DNA from: Streptomyces sp. AJS327
GTDB taxonomy: Bacteria > Actinomycetota > Actinomycetes > Streptomycetales > Streptomycetaceae
DNA: 64,000 bases
Assembly: GCF_013450295.1 (NCBI RefSeq)
Contig: NZ_SKBR01000003.1
Span: forward strand, 744,001 to 808,000
Direction: 5' to 3'
Position numbers and translations under genes: made by a program
The notes under the pieces: generated by a model
Seen by the model: only the letters and a program-made list of their open reading frames with translations
What the model was told of the DNA's origin: nothing
The model's database searches: none
Shown: positions 51,023 to 58,803 of the stretch, piece after piece
Layout: each line of letters opens with the position of its first letter
Position numbering within the stretch: position 1 is the first letter of the stretch

Positions 51023-51840
51023 TCGTTCAGTCCCTCCATATGCGCGCCGATCACCTCAGCCGACGCCTCGGGTGACAGGGCTGTCGCCCTGAGCAGATCA
51101 TAGATGCGCGTCGCTTCGTTAACCTCCTCAGTATTGGCCGTCGTTCGCCCCTGAGAGAACCCGTCCACATGCAGGACGTCGGACCCCTCATCGAACCCGA
51201 GAAGCGTGAAGGCGCCGTTCACGCCGGGATGTGCCGCCGTCTCGCGTGGGATCACCTGGATGACGTTGCGCGGTTCGCGGCCCAACTCCAGCATCCGACC
51301 GAACTGTTGACGCATCACCTCGGGTCCGCCGAGATGCCGTAGCAATACGTACTCATCGATGATGAACCAGCATCGAGGGCGGTCCTTGCGGTCGAATACG
51401 TCCTGCCGACTCGCTCGCGCGGTGACCAGATCGTCGAGATGGTCCGGGCGCATTGTGTCGAGCACGGCTCTCGCGTACTCCTCGGTTTGCAGCAATCCCG
51501 GGAGAACCATGGTTTGAACCGTGCGGATCTGGGCGGCCGTCTGCTCCAACTCTACGAAGGATACAAACCACTTGGGGTAGGAGTGGCGGAGGACCAGAGG
51601 GTGGAGCCGGAGGAAGTAGCCGTCGGTGTTAAGAGCTACGTCCAGGTCACGGGCTAGTTCGGCGGAGGGGACCCGTTTGGCGAACTCCACCTTGGACAGC
51701 ATCGACTGGGTCGTGTGCGCCTTCCTCGCCGTCTCCTCCTGGGATAGCCCGCACTTGATCCTGATGCGGCGTAGTTCGGAGCCGAAGAACGCGAGTAACG
51801 AGGACGAGGGGTCGGGTGCCTTATCTTCCTCAACGGTCAT
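51019..51840 (-). CDS. XRE-family regulator with DUF5753 domain
   Basis: 273 aa from ATG 51840. N-terminal helix-turn-helix: FFGSELRRIRIKCGLSQEETARKAHTTQSMLSKVEFAKRVP (about 18-60). The C-terminal DUF5753 domain carries QTMVLPGLLQTEEYARAVLDTMRP, ASRQDVFDRKDRPRCWFIIDEYVLLRHLGG and NVIQVIPRETAAHPGVNGAFTLLGFDE. Together with the coupled DUF397 gene it is one of the many XRE/DUF397 pairs of Streptomyces that influence development. The target is unknown. Confidence 0.9.
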   Translation of the reverse strand: MTVEEDKAPDPSSSLLAFFGSELRRIRIKCGLSQEETARKAHTTQSMLSKVEFAKRVPSAELARDLDVALNTDGYFLRLHPLVLRHSYPKWFVSFVELEQTAAQIRTVQTMVLPGLLQTEEYARAVLDTMRPDHLDDLVTARASRQDVFDRKDRPRCWFIIDEYVLLRHLGGPEVMRQQFGRMLELGREPRNVIQVIPRETAAHPGVNGAFTLLGFDEGSDVLHVDGFSQGRTTANTEEVNEATRIYDLLRATALSPEASAEVIGAHMEGLNE

Positions 51841-52010
51841 ACGTAACGCCTCCTTTCCATGACTGATGCGATGTCATGGCCGTCCTCCATGACCCGTTAA
51901 CGGTCATGGATGTTTCTGCGGTGACCGCCCAATTTCTGAGCGATGGTGGAAGTACACCAGAAGCCAGCCGCTCAAAGGGGCGAGCGTCGAAAATGTACGG
52001 GAGTGACGTA

Positions 52011-52253
52011 GTGACGACAACACATGATCGAGGAGCTACGGGGCCGATTCCGGAGGCGGAGCGAGTGCGACGGGAGTTGCGCGACGCGCTGGAAGAGGCG
52101 GGGGTGACGCTGCCGTCGCTGGGGTTGGATCCCCTCTCGTGTACGGGGCCGAATCCGCGTCCGTTGATCGACTTGGGGCGTTGTGACATGGCCACCGCAC
52201 GGGGGTTGACGATCCTCCTGCGGGAGCATCGCGAGTGGGGGCGGGAGCGGTGA
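52011..52253 (+). CDS. Small conserved hypothetical protein
   Basis: 80 aa from GTG 52011, preceded by GGGAGTG. ATG 51993 is an alternative adding six residues. The sequence has the phrases RVRRELRDALEEAGVTLPSLGLDP and IDLGRCDMATARGLTILLREH, a helix-rich composition without Cys clusters or membrane segments. Such small proteins often accompany XRE/DUF397 loci in Streptomyces. It is divergent from the XRE gene. Function unknown. Confidence 0.6.
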   Translation: MTTTHDRGATGPIPEAERVRRELRDALEEAGVTLPSLGLDPLSCTGPNPRPLIDLGRCDMATARGLTILLREHREWGRER

Positions 52254-52314
52254 GCGTGTATCGGGTCTGGGCCCGGGTGTGGTTGGCCGGGCGGTTACTG
52301 CTGTGGGGGCGTCC

Positions 52315-52845
52315 GTGAACGGGTGGGCGGTGACGTTCGGTTACGCGGTCGCGGTCGGTGCGGTGGTGACGGTGTACCTGTGGTGTGTGCTGGCGTCCTC
52401 CGCGTCGGGCGTCGGGGCCGAGGGGGATGAGCCGGGGTCGGCGGCCGGGTTCGTCCCGGAGGGCCTGGGCGTGTGGTCCACGGGACGGTGCGGGCTCTAC
52501 TGCGGACGGGACGAGGTGCGGGTGACGGCCTTCCGCTCCGTGCGAGCGCCCTGGGGGCGGCTCCAACTCTTCGGCTGCGTCCCCTGTCTGCGTCAGCTGA
52601 TCGACCTGGAGCGGGCGCGCACCCGTGAACTCACCGCTCCCTTCCGTACCCCGATCGGTGCCGGACTCCTGCCCGCGTCGCGGACCTCGGATGCCGACGA
52701 GCCAAGCCCCCAACCCCAACCTCAGTCCCAACTCCGCGCCAGCGATGGGACGTTGGAGGGTGCGGCGGCGGAGCCACGGGTGTCGCACCACGTGCCGAAC
52801 TCCCCGTTGTGGTGTCCGGGGAGGTGCCGTGGCCCGGGGCTGTGA
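52315..52845 (+). CDS. Membrane-anchored hypothetical protein
   Basis: 176 aa if started at GTG 52315. GTG 52279 is possible. One N-terminal hydrophobic segment (WAVTFGYAVAVGAVVTVYLWCVL) is followed by a soluble part with Cys in GRCGLYCGRDEVRV and FGCVPCLRQLIDLERAR, suggesting a metal or disulfide site. The C-terminal third is Pro/Gln-rich and disordered. No known family is recognised. It overlaps the next small gene by 17 bases. Confidence 0.55.
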   Translation: MNGWAVTFGYAVAVGAVVTVYLWCVLASSASGVGAEGDEPGSAAGFVPEGLGVWSTGRCGLYCGRDEVRVTAFRSVRAPWGRLQLFGCVPCLRQLIDLERARTRELTAPFRTPIGAGLLPASRTSDADEPSPQPQPQSQLRASDGTLEGAAAEPRVSHHVPNSPLWCPGRCRGPGL

Positions 52846-52963
52846 CCACCGTTGGCAGACGCGCCGCGACCACCGGTGGGAGACGCGCTGCGACCACCCC
52901 ACCACCGTCGTCCGCGAGGGCAAGACCCACTGCGGCACCTGCGGCCGACAGCTCTACCTCTGA
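52829..52963 (+). CDS. Very small Cys/His-rich protein
   Basis: 44 aa from GTG 52829, with GGGGAGGTGCC upstream. Sequence pattern: CDHRWQTRRDHRWETRCDH then KTHCGTCGRQLYL. Cys/His pairs and a terminal CxxC could bind one zinc. It overlaps the previous gene's end by 17 bases, indicating coupling. Similar tiny CDHRW-type proteins occur in Streptomyces accessory regions. Function unknown. Confidence 0.5.
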   Translation: MARGCDHRWQTRRDHRWETRCDHPTTVVREGKTHCGTCGRQLYL

Positions 52964-53028
52964 TCCACCTCTGAACTCCCCCCTGAACTTCCCCCCCCCA
53001 ACTCCCCATCACCGACCAGTGACTGCGC

Positions 53029-53430
53029 ATGCTCCCCACCTCACCTCCCGCTCCGCGCCAGGCGGCGCCAGACCCATCCCCCGAGCCGGGCCCCGGACCT
53101 CCATCATCGGACCCGTTGGACCCGTTGGACCCACCGATCGGTGAGTACATCCCGGATGGTGACCACACCCGGAATGGACCCGATGGCTACCGGTGTCCGC
53201 CGGAGCTGGACCGGCCGATCCTCGCGGTCGCGCTGACCTGCGTGACCGGCCTGCTCACCCTCGCCATCGCCCTAGCCGCCTGCCAACCCACCCCCACACC
53301 ACCGACCACAACACCCCCGGCCACACCACCCTCGACCACACAGGGCCCCGCCACAGCCCCACCATCCGGCGGCCCGGCACCCGGCGGCCAGATACTCACC
53401 CGCTGCCCCACGGCCGACCAACACGGCTGA
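53029..53430 (+). CDS. Proline-rich single-pass membrane protein (hypothetical)
   Basis: 133 aa from ATG 53029. Start evidence is weak. A Pro-rich N-terminal 60 residues precede ELDRPILAVALTCVTGLLTLAIALAACQ, a clear hydrophobic segment ending in a Cys, then a Thr/Pro-rich tail (PTTTPPATPPSTT) ending CPTADQHG. The codon pattern is consistent with a gene, but the low-complexity tails make this uncertain. Confidence 0.45.
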   Translation: MLPTSPPAPRQAAPDPSPEPGPGPPSSDPLDPLDPPIGEYIPDGDHTRNGPDGYRCPPELDRPILAVALTCVTGLLTLAIALAACQPTPTPPTTTPPATPPSTTQGPATAPPSGGPAPGGQILTRCPTADQHG

Positions 53431-53529
53431 CACGCCCGTCAGTTCACCCACAACGACGTACGACACCGCCACGCGGCGCACGAGAAGCGACGCACCACCA
53501 CACACGACGAAAGGCGAGGCCAGCACTTC

Positions 53530-54042
53530 ATGCACACCGAGTACGACTTCAGTCACCCGCCCGGACGGCGCCTGGGCGCCCTCGCGCTGATCACCAACCC
53601 CGAGGGCCACATCCTGCTCGTGGAGAAGATCTACCGGAAGGAGAAGGGCGACCCCCACCCCTGGGGCCTGCCCGGCGGCTGCGCACAACCCGACGAGGAC
53701 CTGCACGACGCCTTCCGCCGCGAACTGCTGGAGGAGACCGGGCAGCGCGTCGAACCCGGCGACCTGCTCACCGTCCACCACATGCCCGCCAACCCACCCC
53801 ACCGCGAAGGACTCAACTTCGTCTTCGACGGCGGCACCCTCCACCCCGCCACCCCCATCACCCTCCCCCAACACGAGCTGAGCGCCCACGCGTTCGTCTC
53901 CCTCGACGACCTCCACCACTACCTCGCACCCCACCAGCTCCTCCGCGTCCGCACCGCCGTCCGCAACGCTCTCAACGACCATCGCACCGCCTACCTCACC
54001 GCCGCCCACCCCACCAACGATCCCCAACCGAAGCCTGCTTGA
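53530..54042 (+). CDS. NUDIX hydrolase
   Basis: 170 aa from ATG 53530. The NUDIX box is complete: GLPGGCAQPDEDLHDAFRRE then LLEETGQRVEPGD (about residues 50-80), giving Gx5Ex7REUxEExGU. It starts with GRRLGALALITNPEGHILLVEKIYR. The enzyme should cleave a nucleoside diphosphate linked to another moiety. The substrate is not predictable. A 14-bp hairpin terminator follows. Confidence 0.9.
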   Translation: MHTEYDFSHPPGRRLGALALITNPEGHILLVEKIYRKEKGDPHPWGLPGGCAQPDEDLHDAFRRELLEETGQRVEPGDLLTVHHMPANPPHREGLNFVFDGGTLHPATPITLPQHELSAHAFVSLDDLHHYLAPHQLLRVRTAVRNALNDHRTAYLTAAHPTNDPQPKPA

Positions 54043-54066
54043 CCTGGCCGGGATCGCGCTGAGGCC

Positions 54067-54100
54067 GTGTGGTGGAACGGTTAGGGCCGTTCCACCACAC
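54067..54100 (+). terminator. Hairpin after the NUDIX gene
   Basis: A perfect 14-bp stem GTGTGGTGGAACGG / CCGTTCCACCACAC with a 6-nt loop, 25 bases past the stop. Confidence 0.8.
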
Positions 54101-54124
54101 GCGTGCTCGGGCGGTGTCGGCATC

Positions 54125-54156
54125 TTGACCTTGACACTGGTGTCAGGGCGTAGCTT
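54125..54156 (+). promoter_or_regulatory. MerR-type promoter/operator, leaderless start
   Basis: TTGACC (54125-54130) and TAGCTT (54151-54156) are separated by 20 bases that contain the palindrome CTTGACAC-TG-GTGTCAGG. An over-long spacer filled by a dyad is the hallmark of MerR-family control. ATG 54163 lies 6 bases after the -10, with no ribosome site, so the transcript should be leaderless. Confidence 0.65.
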
Positions 54157-54162
54157 GCCGCC

Positions 54163-54675
54163 ATGTCTCACGACCTTCAGGACTGGAACCGTCGGATCGT
54201 CACGGAGTTTCGAGCGAACGGGGGGTTCGTTCCGTGGAGCACCGAGGACGAACTGGCCGCTGGGCGTCCCGTCCCACCTCTGTTGCCGGGCTTCGAGCGC
54301 GAACGAGGCGTCCCGATCATGCTGGTCGGCCACACCGGTGCGAGGACCGGCCGCCACCACACCACGCCTCTGATGTATCAGGTGGTGAACGACTCGTTCG
54401 CCGTCTTCGCCTCCTTCGGCGGTAGTCCGCGTACGCCGTCGTGGTACCGCAACATCGAGAAGAACCCCGATGTCACCATCGAGGTCGGCACCGAGGTGAG
54501 TCGTGCTGTCGCCCGGGTAGCCGAGGGGGCGGAGCGCGAGCGCGTCTGGGGTGAACAGGTCCGTGTCATCCCCGAGTTCGCCGACTTCGAGAGGATCGCC
54601 GGCCGACGAATTCCGGTCGTCGTCCTTGACCCGGTGCGGGGCGCGGCCGCCGTCGAGCCGCCGCAGGGCGGTTGA
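54163..54675 (+). CDS. Deazaflavin (F420)-dependent nitroreductase-family protein
   Basis: 170 aa from ATG 54163. Family phrases: WNRRIVTEFRANGGFVP, VPIMLVGHTGARTGRHHTTPLMYQVVND and PSWYRNIEKNPDVTIEVG, the split beta-barrel of the Ddn/FDOR-B type that binds F420 (or FMN). It reduces small unsaturated or nitro compounds. It has its own MerR-like promoter, suggesting induction by a toxic compound or stress. No MerR gene is adjacent in the window. Confidence 0.88.
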   Translation: MSHDLQDWNRRIVTEFRANGGFVPWSTEDELAAGRPVPPLLPGFERERGVPIMLVGHTGARTGRHHTTPLMYQVVNDSFAVFASFGGSPRTPSWYRNIEKNPDVTIEVGTEVSRAVARVAEGAERERVWGEQVRVIPEFADFERIAGRRIPVVVLDPVRGAAAVEPPQGG

Positions 54676-54803
54676 ACCAACGTGGTCTGTCGAGCCACCG
54701 CGCGTACGACCGCGAGGCCGGTCCCGACGGAGTGGCTGACCCGATGAGGCAGGGCGTACGCGCTGGGTACAGTCCCGGCGAGCCGAACTGACCCGGGGGT
54801 AGC

Positions 54804-55364
54804 GTGAGTAGCGCAATCAGCCAGATCGTGATCGCGGTGCTGGGCATCGGCGGCACGCTCGCGGCGGCCGTGATCACCCAGCGTGGGGCCGACCGTGCCC
54901 GGATCCGTGAGCTGGAGGGCGCGCGCCAACTCCAGCAGGATGAACGGGAGTACGCGGCACGTCAGGCCGAACGCGAGGCGCGGCGCTCGTGTTACGCCAG
55001 CCTGAACGCCGGTACCCGCGACCTGGCGAACGCGATAACGAAGGCTCTCCATGCCCTGGAGAGGGGTGAGTTGAGCGAGGAGTCGCGGTCGGATCTGGAC
55101 CGGGCGCATCGGGACCACCGGCTGCGGCACGCTGAGGCGCAGATGGTGCTGCCGGACTCGGTGGCCCCGGCCGCCAGTGCCGCGAACCACCGTCTCGGGT
55201 CGCTGTACGCCCTGGTGAAGCGTCTGGACGAGGGCACCGTGCGGGAGGGCGAGGACCTGTCCACCGGCTGGGAGGGTCTGGACGATCTGTGGGACCCCCT
55301 CTGGCGGATGCGGCGCGTCATGCGGATCGACCTCGGCATCACTACCTCCGAGCCGGAGGAGTAG
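54804..55364 (+). CDS. Membrane-anchored coiled-coil protein; 3' part duplicated at 58.3 kb
   Basis: 186 aa from GTG 54804. An N-terminal hydrophobic segment (ISQIVIAVLGIGGTLAAAVI) precedes a charged coiled coil (RIRELEGARQLQQDEREYAARQAEREARR) and a helical C-terminal domain (LGSLYALVKRLDEGTVREGEDLSTGWEGLDDLWDPLWRMRRVM). It resembles a small streptomycete family of unknown role. From base 55077 its sequence, together with the downstream hairpin region, is repeated at 58342-58727. Confidence 0.75.
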   Translation: MSSAISQIVIAVLGIGGTLAAAVITQRGADRARIRELEGARQLQQDEREYAARQAEREARRSCYASLNAGTRDLANAITKALHALERGELSEESRSDLDRAHRDHRLRHAEAQMVLPDSVAPAASAANHRLGSLYALVKRLDEGTVREGEDLSTGWEGLDDLWDPLWRMRRVMRIDLGITTSEPEE

Positions 55365-55462
55365 GACCCAAGGACCCAAGTGCGCGGTGGGGAGGGGGCG
55401 TTGGGGCGGCCTTCCGGCGGGTCCGGAAACGTGGGCCCCAGCCGCCCCACCCCCCACACGCC
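55077..55462. repeat. 386-bp direct repeat, copy 1 (copy 2 at 58342-58727)
   Basis: The two copies align without gaps at an offset of 3265 bases and show about seven mismatches. They contain the 3' half of the coiled-coil gene and its terminator-like stem GGGGCGGC / GCCGCCCC. The repeat encloses an XRE gene, a hypothetical gene and a methyltransferase gene. Confidence 0.92.
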
Positions 55463-55573
55463 CCGGCCCCATACATGCTCCCGCTGTCGACAGCCTCCAT
55501 GAGGAAGAGAGCGACGGCTGAACGGTAGAGGCCGGAACCCGCGCCGGCCGTTTGTCGAGACGGTCGGTGGCGA

Positions 55574-56869
55574 TCAGTTGCGAACACCGGTCGCTGTGGC
55601 GAGCTCCCGGACGCCGCTCGCCCTCGGGTGCCGCGTGGACAGGTCGCTGACGATCTGCCGGATTGCCGGGCGGTCGCGGACCTCACCCGGCGAGACGCGT
55701 AGGGCCGAGAGTAGTTCGTGTGCGGTCTGCTCCGGCTTGCCCCACTGCCACCATGCCCGGCCGAGGTCGGTGTGCATTCGCCCTTTGCGTTCGGCCGTTG
55801 GGAACTGATCCGCACGCAGTGCGCGACCGGCTTTCAAGGCGGCCCCGGCGTCGCCGAGCGCCCAGTGAACGCCGACTGCGTAGAGGTCGACGGCGGCTGG
55901 GGTGAGGGGGAACAGACGCCCGGCCGGGGCCTGCCGCGGGAGGCGGCGTGCGGCCCTGGAGGCTTCGTGAATCATGGCCTGTGCCTGGTCACGGCCCCCT
56001 GCCCGAGCCGCGGTGTAGGAGGTGGTGCACAGCATCTGTGCGTACGCCGCCGCTTGAGCCGGGGTCGTGAGGCCAGTGGCCTCGATCTTGGTCACGGCGT
56101 CAAGAATGAGGCGCTGCGCGGCGGCTGCCTGGTCCTGGTGGCGTAGGACGATGCTCAGTTCTCGGGCGGCCGCCGCAGCCACCAAGGGAGAGCCGGACAG
56201 GTCCGCGTACACGGTGGCACGGTCGGCGGTGAGGCGCGCCCGGTCGTATCGCCCAATCTTCACTAGCACTTGAGCGGCCAGGCTGTAGCAGGCCGAGAGC
56301 CGGGCGTGTGCGAGGTCGGTACGGGACTGAGCGCCTTCGTGGGCGTCGGCGAGCAGGCCCGGCAGCACCTCCAGCAGAGCGGTGTGCTCGCCGGCGTCGA
56401 AGAAGGCCCGCGCCCTCGCCATGCGGGTGTCCAGGGGGACCGCCGAGCCAGTCGGCGCGGGCATACTCGCCAAGGCGTCGTCCACGCCCGTGAGGAGTTG
56501 GGCGGGGGCCGCGAGCCCGGCGGCTGCGAGCAGTGTGCGGCGGCGCATGGGGTCCTCCTCGGCGCGATGTGGACCGGCCGACGCAACTCTAGTGGCTTGG
56601 AATCCCCCCAATCCGAGTGCCGCACCTAGGACTTTCGTCGGGATGCCCACCTCCCGGGCGGCCAGGCGCAGGAGATGCACGTCAGCTGTTCGGCTGCCCC
56701 GTTGCTCCATTCGGGAAACGGTCGAGGCCGAGCAGCCGAGCCGTGCGCCGAGGTCGGCTTGCCGCGATCCCCGGCTGACGCGGCCCATGCGGATGAGCGC
56801 TCCGGGGTTCTGGCGGTCGACGTGTCCACGGGCTTCGGCGGAGCTCCACAGCGGGTCCATGGTGCGCAT
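55574..56869 (-). CDS. XRE-family regulator with TPR-like C-terminal domain
   Basis: 431 aa. ATG 56869 was chosen for GGGAGG 4 bases upstream. The longer open frame to 57499 is antisense to another gene. Helix-turn-helix: ALIRMGRVSRGSRQADLGARLGCSASTVSRMEQRGS (about 22-57). A second RRTLLAAAGLAAPAQLL segment resembles a hydrophobic linker typical of these proteins. The C-terminal 260 residues form TPR-like helices (ALLEVLPGLLADAHEGAQSRTDLAHARLSACYSLAAQVL). Divergent from the gene at 57062. Confidence 0.88.
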   Translation of the reverse strand: MRTMDPLWSSAEARGHVDRQNPGALIRMGRVSRGSRQADLGARLGCSASTVSRMEQRGSRTADVHLLRLAAREVGIPTKVLGAALGLGGFQATRVASAGPHRAEEDPMRRRTLLAAAGLAAPAQLLTGVDDALASMPAPTGSAVPLDTRMARARAFFDAGEHTALLEVLPGLLADAHEGAQSRTDLAHARLSACYSLAAQVLVKIGRYDRARLTADRATVYADLSGSPLVAAAAARELSIVLRHQDQAAAAQRLILDAVTKIEATGLTTPAQAAAYAQMLCTTSYTAARAGGRDQAQAMIHEASRAARRLPRQAPAGRLFPLTPAAVDLYAVGVHWALGDAGAALKAGRALRADQFPTAERKGRMHTDLGRAWWQWGKPEQTAHELLSALRVSPGEVRDRPAIRQIVSDLSTRHPRASGVRELATATGVRN

Positions 56870-57061
56870 CGCGCCTCCCACTGGCCGGGGCCGGGCCAAT
56901 CCACGGTAGCGACCACGCGAAGGGGCGTCGATGGCGCGTGCGGGTTCTGCAAATGGCCTGCATGACACGGCAATTGACCACTGCTCGCGGTCGGCCGGTG
57001 GTGTGGTTCGAGTACGGGCCCGCTCCGGGTGGCAGGCCCCGACGACGTCACGGAGGACACC

Positions 57062-57502
57062 ATGACAGCAGTAGTGGAGACCCACGTCCGCGACCCGCGA
57101 GCGTACGTGAAGCGCGACGTGTGGGACCGGGAGATCCGGCTCCTGATGCGGGATCACCCCGTGGACGAGGTGATGGCCAACCGGCTGTTCGGTGCGGCCG
57201 TCTCGTACCTCATCACCGCCATGGAGAAGTGGGGCCAGGGTCTGGAGATGTGCTGCGGTCGGCTGGTCGACCTGGCGGTTCACGTCTTCATCCTGGACAC
57301 GAAGAACTACCGCGAGTTCTGCGCGGAGCACTTTGACGGGAAGTTCCTGGAGCACGTTCCGGAGATCGAGTTCAAGTACGACGGCTCGGTGGAGCGCACC
57401 GCACAGATCGTCGCGGACGCGGGCTTCGACGTGGACTGGAAGCTCTGGGAGCGCGACTACGGCAAGTGCGGGCCGTGCAGTCCGGGGTCGAACTGCCACT
57501 GA
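57062..57502 (+). CDS. Conserved hypothetical protein
   Basis: 146 aa from ATG 57062, with GGAGGACACC upstream. Phrases WDREIRLLMRDHPVDEVMANRLFGAAVSYLITAMEKWG and HVPEIEFKYDGSVERTAQIVADAGFDVDWKLWERDYGKCGPCSPGSNCH show a helical protein with a Cys-containing tail (C-x2-C-x5-C). No family is recognised. It is divergent from the XRE gene and may be its target. It lies inside the repeat-bounded segment. Confidence 0.72.
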   Translation: MTAVVETHVRDPRAYVKRDVWDREIRLLMRDHPVDEVMANRLFGAAVSYLITAMEKWGQGLEMCCGRLVDLAVHVFILDTKNYREFCAEHFDGKFLEHVPEIEFKYDGSVERTAQIVADAGFDVDWKLWERDYGKCGPCSPGSNCH

Positions 57503-57657
57503 TCTGAAACGGTCGAGCCCGGGGGCGTCGCGAACGCTCCCGGGCCTCTTCGCGTGCGTCCGGGTGAGGTGGTGTCATTCGACCACGCGCGGGAGGAAGC
57601 ACCGATACCGTGCTCGGCTCAATGGACACCGGTCACTCCACCCTCCCGAGGAGCTTC

Positions 57658-58332
57658 ATGTCCCACGCGCCCATGACACCGGCCGAGTACTGGGACAAGT
57701 ACAAGCCCTACAAAGGCGAGGGCATCCAGCCGGCGCCGCGGGCCGAGCGGTTCGACTGGACGCAGTACGCCGGGCACGGGCCCGGTGCCGAAGTCCTCGG
57801 CCACCCCCGCGACGCGCTGGAGCTCGGGCCGGCGGAGGGCAAGGAAGCCGCCCACCTGGCCCATCGGGGCGTTGAGGTGACCGGGGTCGACTTCTCCTCC
57901 GTGCAGGTCGAGCGGGCCCGCGCCTGGTGGGCAGAGACCCCCGGGCTGTCGTTCGTCCGGGGCGAGGCGTGCGCCTACCTCTCATCGACCCCTGGGGAGT
58001 ACGACGCGATCTACTCGGTATGGGGGGCCGTCTGGTTCACGGACCCCGAGGACCTGTTCCCGTGCGTCTTCAAGCGACTGGCCCCCGGCGGGGTCTTCGC
58101 GTTCTCGCAGGCCGAACCGGTCACCGGTTCCCACGGCCCGCAGCGGATGCGGGGCAAGTGGCTCGAAGGGCGGGAGCGCGAACTGACGGTACGGCGCTGG
58201 CAGTACGCCCCCGAGACGTGGGCGGACATCCTCAAGCGGCACGGCTTCACCGACGTGGACGCCCGTGTCCTCGATGCCCCGGAAGCGGGGAACCTGGGCA
58301 CGCTCATGGTGCGCGCCCACATCCCCGCGTAA
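57658..58332 (+). CDS. Class I SAM-dependent methyltransferase
   Basis: 224 aa from ATG 57658 with GAGGAG upstream. Motif I: ALELGPAEGKEAAHLAHRGVEVTGVDFSS (about residue 58), a GxAxG variant of GxGxG. FVRGEACAYLSS and YDAIYSVWGAVWFTDPEDLFPCVFKRLAPGGVFAF are motif III/IV regions. The start MTPAEYWDKYKPYKGEGIQP is typical of a streptomycete family. The substrate is unknown. Its stop is 10 bases before the second copy of the 386-bp repeat. Confidence 0.85.
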   Translation: MSHAPMTPAEYWDKYKPYKGEGIQPAPRAERFDWTQYAGHGPGAEVLGHPRDALELGPAEGKEAAHLAHRGVEVTGVDFSSVQVERARAWWAETPGLSFVRGEACAYLSSTPGEYDAIYSVWGAVWFTDPEDLFPCVFKRLAPGGVFAFSQAEPVTGSHGPQRMRGKWLEGRERELTVRRWQYAPETWADILKRHGFTDVDARVLDAPEAGNLGTLMVRAHIPA

Positions 58333-58341
58333 GACCGTCCG

Positions 58342-58629
58342 GAGGAGTCGCGGTCGGATCTGGACCGGGCGCATCGGGACCACCGGCTGCGTCACGCTGA
58401 GGCGCAGATGGTGCTGCCGGACTCGGTGGCCCCGGCCGCCAGTGCCGCCAACCACCGTCTCGGGTCGCTGTACGCCCTGGTGAAGCGTCTGGACGAGGGC
58501 ACCGTGCGGGAGGGCGAGGACCTGTCCACCGGCTGGGAGGGTCTGGACGATCTGTGGTACCCCCTCTGGCGGATGCGGCGCGTCATGCGGATCGACCTCG
58601 GCATCACTACCCCCGAGCCGGAGGAGTAG
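58342..58629 (+). pseudogene. Truncated duplicate of the coiled-coil gene (386-bp repeat, copy 2)
   Basis: Encodes the last 95 codons of the protein at 54804-55364 with one clear substitution (Asp to Tyr in DDLWYPLW) but lacks the membrane segment and coiled coil. An ATG at 58408 would give 73 aa but has no ribosome site. The repeat continues past the stop to 58727. Confidence 0.8.
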
Positions 58630-58803
58630 GAGCCAAGGACCCAAGTGCGCGGTGGGGAGGGGGCGTTGGGGCGGCCTTCCGGCGGGTCCGGAGACGTGGG
58701 CCCGAGCCGCCCCACCCCCCACACGCCTCCGCTCCCGCCTCCGGCGCGTCCCGTTTCCCGGCGTGCCCCGTCCCGTTCCACGCCGTCTCGTACCGTTCGG
58801 TGG

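Noticed and set aside
55574..57499. Longer start for the XRE regulator
   Set aside because: It would be antisense to the gene at 57062. GGGAGG places the start at 56869.
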